From: an uncultured Glaciecola sp.
GTDB taxonomy: Bacteria; Pseudomonadota; Gammaproteobacteria; Enterobacterales; Alteromonadaceae
Reading direction: 5' to 3'
NCBI RefSeq assembly: GCF_937770335.1
Contig: NZ_CALJHY010000004.1
Coordinates: forward strand, 186,001-250,000
Length of the DNA: 64,000 nt
A program made the position numbers and the translations under genes. Of the stretch, positions 1 through 8,868 are shown piece by piece (position 1 is the stretch's first letter; the number at the start of each line of letters is the position of its first letter). The notes under the pieces were generated by a model. That model was given only the letters and a program-made list of their open reading frames with translations. It was not told where the DNA came from and did no database searches.

Positions 1-282
1 AGTTGGCATTACCAAAGCGATTAAAATCCCTAACGGTACTTCAATAGCAAGGACAGAGAATGAGAAAAAGAATTGTCTGCCAAGTGAGTCGAGTAACGCA
101 GGGTTTCTTAGCATCTCACGGTACCATTCAGCACCGACAAAGTAAGCAGTGTTTTGGTCAAATATATCCTGAACTGAATAGTTGACCACCGTCATAATTG
201 GCACAATGGCCGAAAACGCGACCAAAATAAATACCGGCAATACTAAAAACCAAGCTTTATTATCTCTAACTTTGCGTTGCAT
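1..282 (-). CDS. glpP: Glycerol ABC transporter permease, N-terminal part (GlpP-like)
   Basis: The first 94 codons of an inner-membrane permease are present; the rest lies beyond the left edge. The protein starts MQRKVRDNKAWFLVLPVFIL and has a first membrane helix (about residues 11-32), a periplasmic stretch and a second helix starting near residue 75, the layout of MalF/UgpA-type sugar permeases. Its ATG overlaps the stop of the upstream ATPase gene by one base (TAATG), with an AAAGGAG ribosome site, so the two are translationally coupled. Assignment to the glycerol importer rests on the order ATPase-ATPase-permease and the glpK, glpR and glpD neighbours, matching the GlpSTPQV system known from rhizobia. 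Another polyol substrate cannot be excluded. Confidence 0.8.
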   Translation of the reverse strand, partial: MQRKVRDNKAWFLVLPVFILVAFSAIVPIMTVVNYSVQDIFDQNTAYFVGAEWYREMLRNPALLDSLGRQFFFSFSVLAIEVPLGILIALVMPT

Positions 283-1406
283 TAGATTGTCTCCTTTACT
301 TCATCTTCTGGCTCATCTATATCAACAAGGTATTCGTCAACATACACTTTTAGCCATTGCTCAGGAAAACTTATGTAGGCCTTTTTAGTTGGCACTATCC
401 GGTCTTCATGAATTCTAACTTTGAGCACTTCGCCATCTAACTTCATAGTGATGATTTTGTAGGTGCCTAGGTCTTCGGTATGTAAAACATCGCACTCAAA
501 TGCGCCCTCTGCTTTGTCGTCCCAAACATGGACAAATTCAGGCCGTATTCCGATTTTTATATTTGACGTAGTAATAGGATCGAGTAGTACTTGCATTTCA
601 GGGTTGAGTTGTACAAGAGTATTGTTAAACATTAACCCACCTTTACACTTCTTAGCCTTAATTAAATTCATTCCGGGACTACCAATAAAGTATCCAACAA
701 AAGCATGATTGGGCTTTTCGAAGAGCTCTCTAGGGGTACCAAATTGGACAATTTGGCCGCCATACATAACCGCTATTTTGTCGGCGAAGGTCGATGCTTC
801 TAATTGATCATGGGTTACATACACCATGGTGATGTTGAACTGTTCATGGATTTGCTTCAGTTTGCGCCTGAGTTTCCATTTTAAGTGTGGGTCGATGACA
901 GTAAGCGGCTCATCAAATAAAATCGCTGAAACATCACTTCTGACTAATCCGCGCCCCATTGACACCTTTTGTTTTTCATCAGCAGTAAGGTTTTTAGCTT
1001 TGTTTTTAAGCAAATCACTTAACTCTAAAACTGCTGCTATTTCAATAACGCGGCTATGAACTTTGTCCTCAGACATTTTCATATTGCGCAATGGAAACGC
1101 TAAGTTATCAAAAACTGTCATCGAATCGTAGACTACTGGAAACTGAAAGACTTGCGCAATATTGCGTTCCTCTGGCGGAATATCATTGACCTTTTTACCA
1201 TCAAACAGTACTTCGCCATTCGAAGGAGAGAGTAAGCCGGAAATAATATTTAATAATGTACTTTTGCCACAACCCGATGGTCCTAATAGGGCGTATGCGC
1301 CACCTTGATGCCAAACATGGTTCATTTCCCGAATGGCATAATCATTCGGTGATGTGGGCTTTGACTTATAACTATGTGCCAAAGACTTTAGACGTATTTC
1401 GGCCAT
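282..1406 (-). CDS. glpT: Glycerol ABC transporter ATP-binding protein GlpT-like
   Basis: This is a 374-residue cytoplasmic ATPase of the MalK/UgpC family that powers the importer. Visible motifs are Walker A GPSGCGKST (42-50), Q-loop Q88, Walker B ILFDE (162-166) and the H-loop His199 in VTHD. A C-terminal regulatory (TOBE-like) domain runs from about 240 to 374. The signature motif is degenerate: LTADEKQ at 140-146 replaces LSGGQ. It lies 1 bp after glpS and overlaps the permease gene by one base, so all three are probably one transcript. The partner GlpS has a good LSGGQ but no H-loop His, so one composite ATP site would be complete and one degenerate. The family is certain; the glycerol substrate is inferred from context. 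Confidence 0.88.
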   Translation of the reverse strand: MAEIRLKSLAHSYKSKPTSPNDYAIREMNHVWHQGGAYALLGPSGCGKSTLLNIISGLLSPSNGEVLFDGKKVNDIPPEERNIAQVFQFPVVYDSMTVFDNLAFPLRNMKMSEDKVHSRVIEIAAVLELSDLLKNKAKNLTADEKQKVSMGRGLVRSDVSAILFDEPLTVIDPHLKWKLRRKLKQIHEQFNITMVYVTHDQLEASTFADKIAVMYGGQIVQFGTPRELFEKPNHAFVGYFIGSPGMNLIKAKKCKGGLMFNNTLVQLNPEMQVLLDPITTSNIKIGIRPEFVHVWDDKAEGAFECDVLHTEDLGTYKIITMKLDGEVLKVRIHEDRIVPTKKAYISFPEQWLKVYVDEYLVDIDEPEDEVKETI

Positions 1407-1407
1407 G

Positions 1408-2502
1408 CTATGGCGCTCCTTTTTGTATAGACGAAGGCACTTGTACTGTTTTACCAGTTAAGTCGAACACGAAGAGTTTATGTGTCGGTAAATACACTTT
1501 GACAGGTGCCTCAGTGCGATAATCATGTATGCCATTGAGTTGAACAATGAGTTCAAAGTGCTCATTGTGAACATGCATGTAGGTTTCTGAACCGCTGATT
1601 TCTGCAAGCTCAACAGTCATATTGAGTTCAAGGTCATCATCGTTATTAGGCGCAAGTCCAATGTGGCTTGGTAAAACACCAAACACATACTCACCGTTTG
1701 GTAAGCCTTCAAGCTCTGTGCCAAGGGAAAAATGCACGCTGTCTTCTAGCGATACTTCACTATCGGTGACACGTCCTTTAATCAGATTAATCGCAGGTTC
1801 ACTATATAGCGATGCTGCTTCCATTGTGTCGGGATGACGGTATATATGAGTTGCCGCGCCGGTTTGTATGACTCTTCCTTCGTGCAGCAATGTGGTATTG
1901 CCGCCTAGCGCCATTGCTTCATGCGGTTCTGTAGTGGCGTATATTGCAATCGCGTTGCGCTCTTTGAATAATCCTCTCAACTCAGCTCGTAATTCTTCGC
2001 GTAATTTGTAGTCGAGGTTCACTAACGGTTCGTCAAACAAAATAATACTGGCATCTTTTACTAATGCTCTTGCCATTGACGTACGTTGCTGCTGGCCACC
2101 GGATAGTTCAAGCGGATAGCGATCTAAAAACGGCTCAATTTGGAGTATTGCAGCGGTTTCCTGCACACGTTTTGCAATTTCACTGTCTTTTACTTTAGCA
2201 ATACGAAGTGGTGAGGCAATATTTTCCCTGACCGTTAGATTTGGGTAGTTAACAAACTGCTGATAAACCATCGAAACATTTCTTTCTTGAACCTTGACGT
2301 CAGTCAAGTCCTTGCCATGTAAAATGACTTTTCCGTTAGTTGGTTTATCTAGGCCAGCAATTAGCCTCATCAATGTAGTTTTCCCGGCTAATGTCCGTCC
2401 TAGTAAAACATTAAATGAGCCACTTTCCAGTGTGAGATTAATATTACTCAGAAAAGAACCACCGTTAACTGTGTGGTTTATGTTGTCTAAAACTAGCGAC
2501 AT
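1408..2502 (-). CDS. glpS: Glycerol ABC transporter ATP-binding protein GlpS-like
   Basis: This is the first gene of the importer operon, a 364-residue ABC ATPase. It has Walker A GRTLAGKT (35-42), LSGGQ (133-137), Walker B IILFDE (153-158) and a C-terminal TOBE-like region from about 235. Where MalK-type proteins have the H-loop VTHD, this one reads ATTE, so Thr191 replaces the catalytic His. Upstream on the same strand is a -24/-12 sigma-54 promoter (2579-2594), about 75 bp before the ATG, preceded by repeated GTTCA motifs. The divergent gene encodes a sigma-54 activator. A close paralogue sits at 4952-6049. The role in glycerol uptake is inferred from the glp neighbourhood. Confidence 0.88.
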   Translation of the reverse strand: MSLVLDNINHTVNGGSFLSNINLTLESGSFNVLLGRTLAGKTTLMRLIAGLDKPTNGKVILHGKDLTDVKVQERNVSMVYQQFVNYPNLTVRENIASPLRIAKVKDSEIAKRVQETAAILQIEPFLDRYPLELSGGQQQRTSMARALVKDASIILFDEPLVNLDYKLREELRAELRGLFKERNAIAIYATTEPHEAMALGGNTTLLHEGRVIQTGAATHIYRHPDTMEAASLYSEPAINLIKGRVTDSEVSLEDSVHFSLGTELEGLPNGEYVFGVLPSHIGLAPNNDDDLELNMTVELAEISGSETYMHVHNEHFELIVQLNGIHDYRTEAPVKVYLPTHKLFVFDLTGKTVQVPSSIQKGAP

Positions 2503-2578
2503 CGCTTACAAAGCTCCCTGAAGAATGGTCGATAAAGAAAATAACTTGCGACCAATAGTTAATGATATGTTAATCAAA

Positions 2579-2594
2579 TGCATATAAAGTGCCA
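2579..2594 (-). promoter_or_regulatory. Sigma-54 (-24/-12) promoter of the glpST operon
   Basis: Read on the minus strand the sequence is TGGCACTTTATATGCA. This matches the RpoN consensus: GG and GC separated by exactly 10 bases, with TGGCAC at -24 and TGCA at -12. Transcription would start about 65 bases upstream of the glpS ATG. A divergently encoded sigma-54 activator and activator-type repeats 85-150 bp upstream make the assignment strong, although no experiment is visible here. Confidence 0.8.
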
Positions 2595-2676
2595 ATATTT
2601 AATATTAAATAAACAGAGCCTCAAAACCTATATTTGAAAGGCTCTCAGAGCAAATGCTACATATATCTTAAAGCTA

Positions 2677-2754
2677 GTTCATTGTGTTCATGCTGTTCAA
2701 TGTGTTCAAAAAACTGTTCAAATTTGTGTTCAACATGAGCATTTTAAGTGAACA
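2677..2754. promoter_or_regulatory. Phased GTTCA repeat array, probable upstream activating sequence
   Basis: GTTCA begins at 2677, 2686, 2695, 2704, 2716 and 2728, giving spacings of 9, 9, 9, 12 and 12 bases. An inverted TGAACA at 2749-2754 pairs with the last TGTTCA as a palindrome with a 16-base spacer. The array lies about 85-175 bp upstream of the sigma-54 promoter, the usual distance for enhancer sites of NtrC-family activators. The likely ligand is the protein encoded at 3035-4921; this is inferred from position. Confidence 0.65.
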
Positions 2755-2907
2755 ACATTATTATTAATAACTAATTGTTGCAACTATGTAAAAATATAGT
2801 AATAAAGTGATATATTTTTTATTAATCATAAGTAATTGTAATGTATATATAAAATTACTTTTACAATTGTATTTAGCCACACAATGATATTCAAACAGTG
2901 ATTTAAT

Positions 2908-2934
2908 GTGAACAACAGTGTTATTGTGTGTTCA
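2908..2934. promoter_or_regulatory. Second TGAACA/TGTTCA inverted repeat
   Basis: TGAACA (2909-2914) and TGTTCA (2929-2934) form an inverted pair about 100 bp upstream of the activator gene. The half-site is the same as in the array at 2677-2754. It may allow autoregulation by the divergent activator, or be a distal enhancer for glpS. Confidence 0.45.
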
Positions 2935-3034
2935 TAAAGTGTGCTGTGAGGTCGGTGATTTGGTCTGAAAAGCAGTTATGTTAACAAATTGTGTAATAAT
3001 CGCTATTATAAGAAGAATAGCAATAAGGAGTTAA

Positions 3035-4921
3035 ATGGCAATGGATCCGAAAGATAAGGCGTCTGATCCTAGCCAGATTATTGAACAATCGTGGCAGCGC
3101 TGCGAGAGATTGGGATTAAGCCAGTCAGGTCAGCCTGACTTAAAACAATTGCCTCGCTATGATCAAGAACTATTGGACGAAGAACATAAAGAACTAATAG
3201 ACACAACGCATTCGGAAGTATTGCCTTACTACGAAAATATTCTATCCAACACCCAATGCCTTATATTACTAGCAGATAGTCATGGCAATGCATTGAATCG
3301 CTGGGGCAAACCTCGATTTCTTACTAAGCAGTATTCCCCTATCTTTCAAAAAGGCGTTAATTGGAGAGAAAATCACTTAGGAACTAACTCAATTGGTACC
3401 GTCTTAGAAAGCCGCGAGGCTGTGCAAGTGCAACGTGACGAACACTATTTTCGGACCTATCGATTTATGATCGGTTCAGCGTGTCCAATTTACGATGCGA
3501 ATCGCAAATTAATTGGTGTACTTGATGTATCAAGCGATGCCTATTTACCACAAGCCCATACATTTGGGATGGTAAAGCTAATGGCTCAAGGCATCGAGAA
3601 CCGTTTAATAGTATCCCAATTTGGTAAACATAATTACCTTGTATCCTTTAATACAAACGCCGACAACTTAGATAGTCAATGGTCAGGGTTAATTGCGTTT
3701 AACGAAGACGGTGTGATTATATCAGCAAATAAACGAGCAGAACTTATCTTGAACACTCCGTTAGCATTAGTTGACGTGAGCGCAATTTTTGATATGCCAT
3801 TGAATGATATTAAAAATCTACCAGATAAAGTGCCTGTTTGCTTTCAAGCGATCGGCAAATATCGTATGCATGCCATATTAAAAAGCCCAACGGTTATTTC
3901 TATACAAACACCCAACTTTGAAAAAAAAGTACTGCCTAAAACAGATAAATACTTTATTGCTTTAGATGAGTTCTCATCTGGAGATGAGCGCATTGAACGA
4001 TGTGTAGAGCAAGCAAAACGTGTCATTGATAAAGATATTCCAATACTCATTCACGGCGAGACGGGTGTGGGCAAAGAAGTATTCGTTAAGGCCTTACATC
4101 AATTTAGCGAACGAAAGCAAAATCCATTAGTTGCCGTTAACTGCGCAGCGATCCCCAGCGAATTAGCTGAATCAGAGTTATTTGGCTACGTTAAGGGTGC
4201 TTTCACTGGCGCCAATGATAAAGGAGCTCCAGGTCTAATAAGAAATGCACATACTGGTACATTGTTTTTGGATGAAATTGGAGAGATGCCACTCAAACTC
4301 CAAGGGAGATTATTACGAGTATTGCAAGAACGCAGAGTCACTCCTTTAGGCTCAACCCAAAGCTATGCCGTGGACATCAAACTTGTTTCTGCTACCAACA
4401 AAAGCTTACGTGAAAATGTAGCGAATGGGCTATTTCGGCAAGATTTATATTACCGGGTAAGCGGACTCAATATTGAACTTCCACCTTTGCGCGAGCGTGC
4501 CGACAAGATCCAACTATTTGCCAAAATAAACCAGATGTATAAAGAGCCACACCAGCCAGATAAGCTCAGCCCCCGCGTAATTGAATTGTTTTATAATCAC
4601 CCATGGCCGGGAAATGTGAGGCAACTGGTGAGTGTTCTTCAAGTAGCCTTGGCAATGTGTGACGACGGCATGATCCAAGAATGGCATCTACCAGATGACT
4701 TTTTTGCGGATTTAAATGCAACACCATCATCGCCGTCTACTATTGCTCTGCAAGAAGGCGCTAGCGTATCAACATCGACTGCACCAGAAAAAGACCCTCT
4801 GAATGAAACCATTCGTGTCTACAATGACACGAATCAAAATATATCGAAGACGGCAAGACTGTTAAACATTAGCCGAAATACCGTATATAAGCGTTTAAAG
4901 AATGCGGATGTTATTAAGTAA
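3035..4921 (+). CDS. Sigma-54-dependent activator, AcoR-like (GAF-AAA+-Fis HTH)
   Basis: This 628-residue enhancer-binding protein works with RpoN. A GAF-type sensor region spans about residues 55-200, followed by a linker/PAS-like region. The AAA+ core has Walker A GETGVGKE (341-348) and the sigma-54 contact loop GAFTGA (388-393). A Fis-type helix-turn-helix covers about the last 40 residues (NISKTARLLNISRNTVYKRL). No receiver domain is present, so a small ligand bound by the GAF region, as in AcoR/DhaR-type activators, is the likely signal. The start is supported by AAGGAG seven bases before the ATG. It is divergent from glpS, whose promoter is of the sigma-54 class, so it most likely switches on the glycerol importer. 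The ligand is unknown. Confidence 0.9.
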   Translation: MAMDPKDKASDPSQIIEQSWQRCERLGLSQSGQPDLKQLPRYDQELLDEEHKELIDTTHSEVLPYYENILSNTQCLILLADSHGNALNRWGKPRFLTKQYSPIFQKGVNWRENHLGTNSIGTVLESREAVQVQRDEHYFRTYRFMIGSACPIYDANRKLIGVLDVSSDAYLPQAHTFGMVKLMAQGIENRLIVSQFGKHNYLVSFNTNADNLDSQWSGLIAFNEDGVIISANKRAELILNTPLALVDVSAIFDMPLNDIKNLPDKVPVCFQAIGKYRMHAILKSPTVISIQTPNFEKKVLPKTDKYFIALDEFSSGDERIERCVEQAKRVIDKDIPILIHGETGVGKEVFVKALHQFSERKQNPLVAVNCAAIPSELAESELFGYVKGAFTGANDKGAPGLIRNAHTGTLFLDEIGEMPLKLQGRLLRVLQERRVTPLGSTQSYAVDIKLVSATNKSLRENVANGLFRQDLYYRVSGLNIELPPLRERADKIQLFAKINQMYKEPHQPDKLSPRVIELFYNHPWPGNVRQLVSVLQVALAMCDDGMIQEWHLPDDFFADLNATPSSPSTIALQEGASVSTSTAPEKDPLNETIRVYNDTNQNISKTARLLNISRNTVYKRLKNADVIK

Positions 4922-4927
4922 AACACA

Positions 4928-4949
4928 AAAACTATACTCAACTAGTTTT
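4928..4949. terminator. Possible bidirectional AT-rich terminator
   Basis: AAAACTA (4928-4934) and TAGTTTT (4943-4949) form a 7-bp inverted repeat between two convergent gene ends (stop at 4921 on plus, stop at 4952 on minus). The stem is weak and AT-only except for one C/G pair, so the call is tentative. Confidence 0.35.
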
Positions 4950-4951
4950 GC

Positions 4952-6049
4952 TTAAGCTGGCAGGGGGGCGTTGATTGGAAACATTATCGACTGTTCATCT
5001 TCATCGAAAACAAACATTTTATGGATCGGAAGGTAGATTTTGATAGGTGCATCTATTTTATATAAATGCACTCCAGGGAGATGGACTAAAAAATTCAGAT
5101 GTCGATTAGCAATGTGCAGAAACGTCTCTGCACCGCTTATTTCAGCGAGTTCAACATGCATAGAAAACTCAAAGTCATCATCATTTGAGGGTAATAAACT
5201 CAGGTGCGATGGCTTAATCCCAAAGGTATACTGTCCCCTTTTGAGTTTAGTAAAACGCGAGCTTTTAGGAAAGTATAGTTCAGACCCAAAGACCACTTCG
5301 TTTTCATTAATCAGCCCCTTAAATAGATTAATTTCAGGATCATTGAGAATACGCGCTGCTGCTATATTAACCGGCTCTCTATAAACATTCGAGACTTCCC
5401 CTTGCTGAATAAGGCCACCTTCATCAAGCAGGAAAACCTTTCCACCCAGCGCTAATGCTTCGTTGGGATCGTTAGTAGCATATACCGCAATGGTATCTGT
5501 TTTCTTTAACAAGTCTCTTATTTCGTATCTGAGGGCTTCTCGTAATTTGTAATCAAGATTTAACAAGGGCTCATCTAACAAAATGACTCGAGCGTCCTTT
5601 ACCAGGGCTCTTGCTAACGCCGTTCTTTGCAATTGTCCTCCCGATAACTCAGAGGGTAATCTGTCCAAACAACTTTCGATATTTAGCTGTTTAGCAATAG
5701 CGTCGACTTTAGCCCTTACTTCTGCCATTGGCAACTTAGCAACGTATAAAGGAGAACCAATGTTTTCTCTGACCGTCAGATGCGAGTAGTTGATAAACTG
5801 TTGATGCACAAAAGCAACATTTCGCATTTGCACTGACAGTTTAGTGATATCGACATTATCGAAAAGCACGCGTCCGTAATGCGGTGTTTCCAACCCGGCG
5901 ATAACTCGTAATAGGCTAGTTTTACCGCTGGCTCTGCCACGCATTCCTAGCAAGATATTTATCGAACCAGACTCAAAGGTTAAATTAATATCGCGTAATA
6001 TTTGACCATTGTCTGTTCGAAGGTTGACGTTTGATAGTTGAATTGTCAT
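4952..6049 (-). CDS. Second GlpS-like ABC ATPase with an altered P-loop
   Basis: This 365-residue paralogue of GlpS is colinear through the ATPase and C-terminal TOBE-like domains. LSGGQ (135-139) and Walker B VILLDE (155-160) are intact. The P-loop reads G-MRGRAS-GKT (35-44), with two extra residues compared with GlpS (G-RTLA-GKT), so the canonical spacing is broken. The H-loop position carries Asn193 (ATND) instead of His. The gene stands alone, convergent with the sigma-54 activator, with no permease beside it. It may be an alternative or regulatory partner for GlpT, or a decaying duplicate. The reading frame is intact and codon use looks normal, which favours a retained protein. Its substrate role is inferred only from paralogy. 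Confidence 0.8.
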   Translation of the reverse strand: MTIQLSNVNLRTDNGQILRDINLTFESGSINILLGMRGRASGKTSLLRVIAGLETPHYGRVLFDNVDITKLSVQMRNVAFVHQQFINYSHLTVRENIGSPLYVAKLPMAEVRAKVDAIAKQLNIESCLDRLPSELSGGQLQRTALARALVKDARVILLDEPLLNLDYKLREALRYEIRDLLKKTDTIAVYATNDPNEALALGGKVFLLDEGGLIQQGEVSNVYREPVNIAAARILNDPEINLFKGLINENEVVFGSELYFPKSSRFTKLKRGQYTFGIKPSHLSLLPSNDDDFEFSMHVELAEISGAETFLHIANRHLNFLVHLPGVHLYKIDAPIKIYLPIHKMFVFDEDEQSIMFPINAPLPA

Positions 6050-6365
6050 GTAACGCCTCCTCTTCCACCACCAATCATACGTGACTTATTCTCATGGTTT
6101 ATTCGTTTTATTACACTTGCAATAATACTATATCAGAACAAATTGATCACATGTTCCTAGCATCATCAGTGATTTAGAAGCATCGATTGTAATGCAAAAT
6201 CAATTACAATTGCCATCATTAGTGTAAGTTGTATTAAAAGAAACAGCAGAGAGTTTGCCTAAATGTTATCGATAGACTTTAGGTAAGGGGTGTTAGTGCA
6301 GTTATAAAAGATTGCTTAAAGTCCGTAACTGCAATTAATCAAGAGGAAACTTGCGTGTCTAGGGA
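6050..6365. other. Intergenic region between glpK and the second GlpS-like gene
   Basis: No gene is seen. The region contains a GAACA...TGTTC inverted pair (6136-6156) like those in the 2.7-kb regulatory array, and an 8-bp inverted repeat TGCAGTTA/TAACTGCA (6297-6304 and 6326-6333) just past the glpK stop. The first may bind the sigma-54 activator; the second may be a weak terminator, although it lacks a clear U-run. Confidence 0.4.
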
Positions 6366-7847
6366 TTACTCGCTTTGGACTTTACGAACCGATTTGCACC
6401 AGTCTTTATAGAAACCATCTCTTTTTTCTTTTGTCATCTCAGGTTTGTACCGCACTTCACATTGCCAATTTTTTTCAAGCGCTTCAAGTGATTCAAATAC
6501 GCCAGCTTTTAGACCCGCTAAATAGGCAACTCCTAATGCGGTAGTCTCACTGACGGTAGAGCGATCTACGGTGGCTCCCAATATGTCAGAGAGAAATTGC
6601 ATTAACCAGCCGTTGGCGACCATTCCACCGTCTACGCGCAAAACCGCTGGGCGCTCTCCATCAGCCTCCATTGCTTTTTGTAAGTCTTTAGTTTGAAAGC
6701 AAACAGACTGTAAACCGGCAGTAACGATCTCTTTGATGCCCGTATCTCGAGTAAGTCCAAAAATAGCACCCCGTGCATTTGGATCCCAGTAAGGCGCACC
6801 TAACCCTGTAAATGCGGGAACCATGTAAACGCCATGGTCCAACGATGTTTGCTTTGCAAGAGACTCAGACTCACCTGCTTTTGTGATGAGTTGCAGTCCG
6901 TCACGTAACCACTGGATAGTTGCCCCGGCGACAAAAATACTCCCTTCTAACGCGTAAGTAGGTACCCCGTTTAGTCGATATGCAACTGTGCTTAGTAATC
7001 TATTTTCGGACATTAGCGCGTTTTTTCCAGTATTAAGCATCATAAAACAGCCCGTTCCGTAGGTACTTTTAGCCATGCCTTCTCGGAAACATGTTTGACC
7101 AAACAACGCCGCTTGTTGATCTCCGGCGACACCTAGAATAGGCACGCAGTATCCGAGATAGTGCGACTCGCACACCCCAAAATAGTCAGACGAGTCCATT
7201 ACCTTAGGTAACATCGCTTTAGGTACATCAAATAGCTCCAATAGTTCGTCATCCCAAGCTTGGGTATGAATATTAAACAACATTGTCCTAGATGCATTTG
7301 TGGCATCAGTACGATGTTCTTTTCCGCCAGTGAGCTTCCATAATAGATAACTGTCTACCGTGCCAAATACGAGTTCTCCGCGCTCAGCCCTTTCTTTTGC
7401 ACCAGGCACCTCATTCAAAATCCAATTAATTTTAGTTGCCGAAAAATACGGATCGATTAATAAGCCCGTTTTGCGCCGGATCATATCTTCTTTGCCTAAT
7501 GCCTTTAAACCCTCGCAAATAACACTGGTTCGTCTATCTTGCCAAACAATTGCATTATAAATTGGCTCGCCAGTCTTTCTATCCCATATTATGGTGGTCT
7601 CACGTTGGTTAGCGATTCCAATGGCAATTACTTTGTCTTTTGTGGAGTCGATTTTTTTAATAACAGCATTAGTCGTACACAAAACCGATTGCCATATATC
7701 ATCTGGCTTATGTTCAACGCGGCCATCTTCAGGAAAATACTGCTCAAACTCTTGTTGTTCGGTATGTGCAATGTTGCCATGCAAGTCAAACAATATACTG
7801 CGAGAACTAGTTGTCCCTTGATCGATAGAAAGAATATAATAAGCCAT
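6366..7847 (-). CDS. glpK: Glycerol kinase
   Basis: GlpK (EC 2.7.1.30) phosphorylates glycerol with ATP to sn-glycerol 3-phosphate, trapping it in the cytoplasm. The 493-residue length is normal for the FGGY kinase family. The N-terminal phosphate loop DQGTTSSRS (about 9-17), the substrate region WQDRRT and the C-terminal FGGY segment with [13 protein letters not shown] are all present. It is divergent from glpR, and the shared 205-bp intergenic region carries TGTTCG-type GlpR half-sites. In other bacteria GlpK activity is tuned by fructose 1,6-bisphosphate, which cannot be judged here. With the importer and glpD it completes the route from glycerol to dihydroxyacetone phosphate. Confidence 0.97.
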   Translation of the reverse strand: MAYYILSIDQGTTSSRSILFDLHGNIAHTEQQEFEQYFPEDGRVEHKPDDIWQSVLCTTNAVIKKIDSTKDKVIAIGIANQRETTIIWDRKTGEPIYNAIVWQDRRTSVICEGLKALGKEDMIRRKTGLLIDPYFSATKINWILNEVPGAKERAERGELVFGTVDSYLLWKLTGGKEHRTDATNASRTMLFNIHTQAWDDELLELFDVPKAMLPKVMDSSDYFGVCESHYLGYCVPILGVAGDQQAALFGQTCFREGMAKSTYGTGCFMMLNTGKNALMSENRLLSTVAYRLNGVPTYALEGSIFVAGATIQWLRDGLQLITKAGESESLAKQTSLDHGVYMVPAFTGLGAPYWDPNARGAIFGLTRDTGIKEIVTAGLQSVCFQTKDLQKAMEADGERPAVLRVDGGMVANGWLMQFLSDILGATVDRSTVSETTALGVAYLAGLKAGVFESLEALEKNWQCEVRYKPEMTKEKRDGFYKDWCKSVRKVQSE

Positions 7848-7868
7848 TAATAAAGTTTACCTAATAAT

Positions 7869-7942
7869 ATATGTTCGTATTTGTTCGTTAACTATATTTA
7901 TACACGCTTTTAACGTTCGGAATCAAACTAGTTCGAACATTA
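7869..7942. promoter_or_regulatory. GlpR operator cluster between glpK and glpR
   Basis: Half-sites of the form (A)TGTTCG occur at 7871-7877 and 7882-7887, with further TTCG/CGAAC motifs at 7914-7919 and 7931-7939 (GTTCGAACAT). They resemble the E. coli GlpR consensus, an inverted TGTTCG/CGAACA pair. The location between divergent glpK and glpR fits repression of both in the absence of glycerol 3-phosphate. Confidence 0.7.
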
Positions 7943-8052
7943 ATTGCCATTTTGTTTATTAGATTTGTATACTCTGCTGATTTTGTTAACAATTTTATTT
8001 GAAGCGAATTTCACTTATACTGCGTTCGTGTATTACTAAAACTGAGGTTAAA

Positions 8053-8811
8053 ATGACACAAGATCACCGACACGAATCGATTTTGGCACTTCTCAAAGAA
8101 AGAGGCTCAGTGACTATTGAAGAATTAGTGGAGCATTTTAAAGTAACTCCACAGACCATTAGACGTGACTTATCGCATTTAGCTGAACACCAGAAATTAA
8201 GGCGCCATCATGGCGGAGCCGGAACTATTTCCAGTACAGAAAACAGCTCTTACCAAGCAAGACAGATCATGGATCTTGAGGCTAAGGAAAAAATTGCAGC
8301 GCATCTTGTGAAGATGATCCCTAATGGTTCTTCGTTATTTATTAATATAGGAACAACCACAGAAACCATTGCCAAAGCATTACTCAATCATGAAAATTTG
8401 CAAGTGGTTACTAACAACTTGAATGTCGCCAGCATTTTGGGCGCAAAGAAAGATTTCTCTGTTTTAATTGCTGGGGGAGAAGTCCGTTATCGGGACGGCG
8501 GCGTTATCGGTGAGGCCACAGAGGAGTTTATTAATCAATTTAGAATGGACTTTGGAATTATAGGCATCAGTGGTATTGAGGACGACGGTTCTTTGTTAGA
8601 CTTCGATTTTCGTGAAGTGAAAGTTGCCCAAGCAATTATCAGAAACTCTCGAAGAGTACTATTGGCTGCTGACAGTTCGAAGTTCGGCCGCTATGCTATG
8701 GTTCGTCTGGGTAACATTAATCAGGCTCACGATTTTATAACCGATAACAAACCACCCCTTAGCATTCAAACAATTCTAACTAGCTATGACGTTAATCTGC
8801 ATATCGTGTAA
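8053..8811 (+). CDS. glpR: Glycerol-3-phosphate regulon repressor (DeoR family)
   Basis: GlpR is a DeoR-family repressor released by glycerol 3-phosphate. The ATG at 8053 (GAGG six bases upstream) gives the usual 252 residues; an upstream in-frame TTG at 7999 would add 18 residues with no ribosome site. An N-terminal winged HTH (about 6-57, SVTIEELVEHFKVTPQTIRRDL) is followed by a DeoRC sensor domain with the phosphate-sugar loop NIGTTTETIA near residue 97. It is divergent from glpK and 189 bp upstream of glpD, and both have TGTTCG operator motifs, so the gene is probably autoregulated. Confidence 0.95.
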   Translation: MTQDHRHESILALLKERGSVTIEELVEHFKVTPQTIRRDLSHLAEHQKLRRHHGGAGTISSTENSSYQARQIMDLEAKEKIAAHLVKMIPNGSSLFINIGTTTETIAKALLNHENLQVVTNNLNVASILGAKKDFSVLIAGGEVRYRDGGVIGEATEEFINQFRMDFGIIGISGIEDDGSLLDFDFREVKVAQAIIRNSRRVLLAADSSKFGRYAMVRLGNINQAHDFITDNKPPLSIQTILTSYDVNLHIV

Positions 8812-8868
8812 ATGCTCATAAACCGCCTCAAATAAATGTATTACGTTATTTTGCTTATCATTACCCCT

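Larger units (their letters stand above)
2503..3034. other. Divergent regulatory region between glpS and the sigma-54 activator gene
   Basis: No gene is seen in these 532 bp. The stretch is very AT-rich and holds the sigma-54 promoter for glpS, an iterated GTTCA array (2677-2732), an inverted TGAACA at 2749-2754 and a second TGAACA/TGTTCA pair at 2908-2934. An AAGGAG ribosome site just before 3035 serves the activator gene. Confidence 0.8.

Noticed and set aside
7999-8052. Longer GlpR starting at TTG
   Set aside because: No ribosome site; the ATG at 8053 gives the normal family length.
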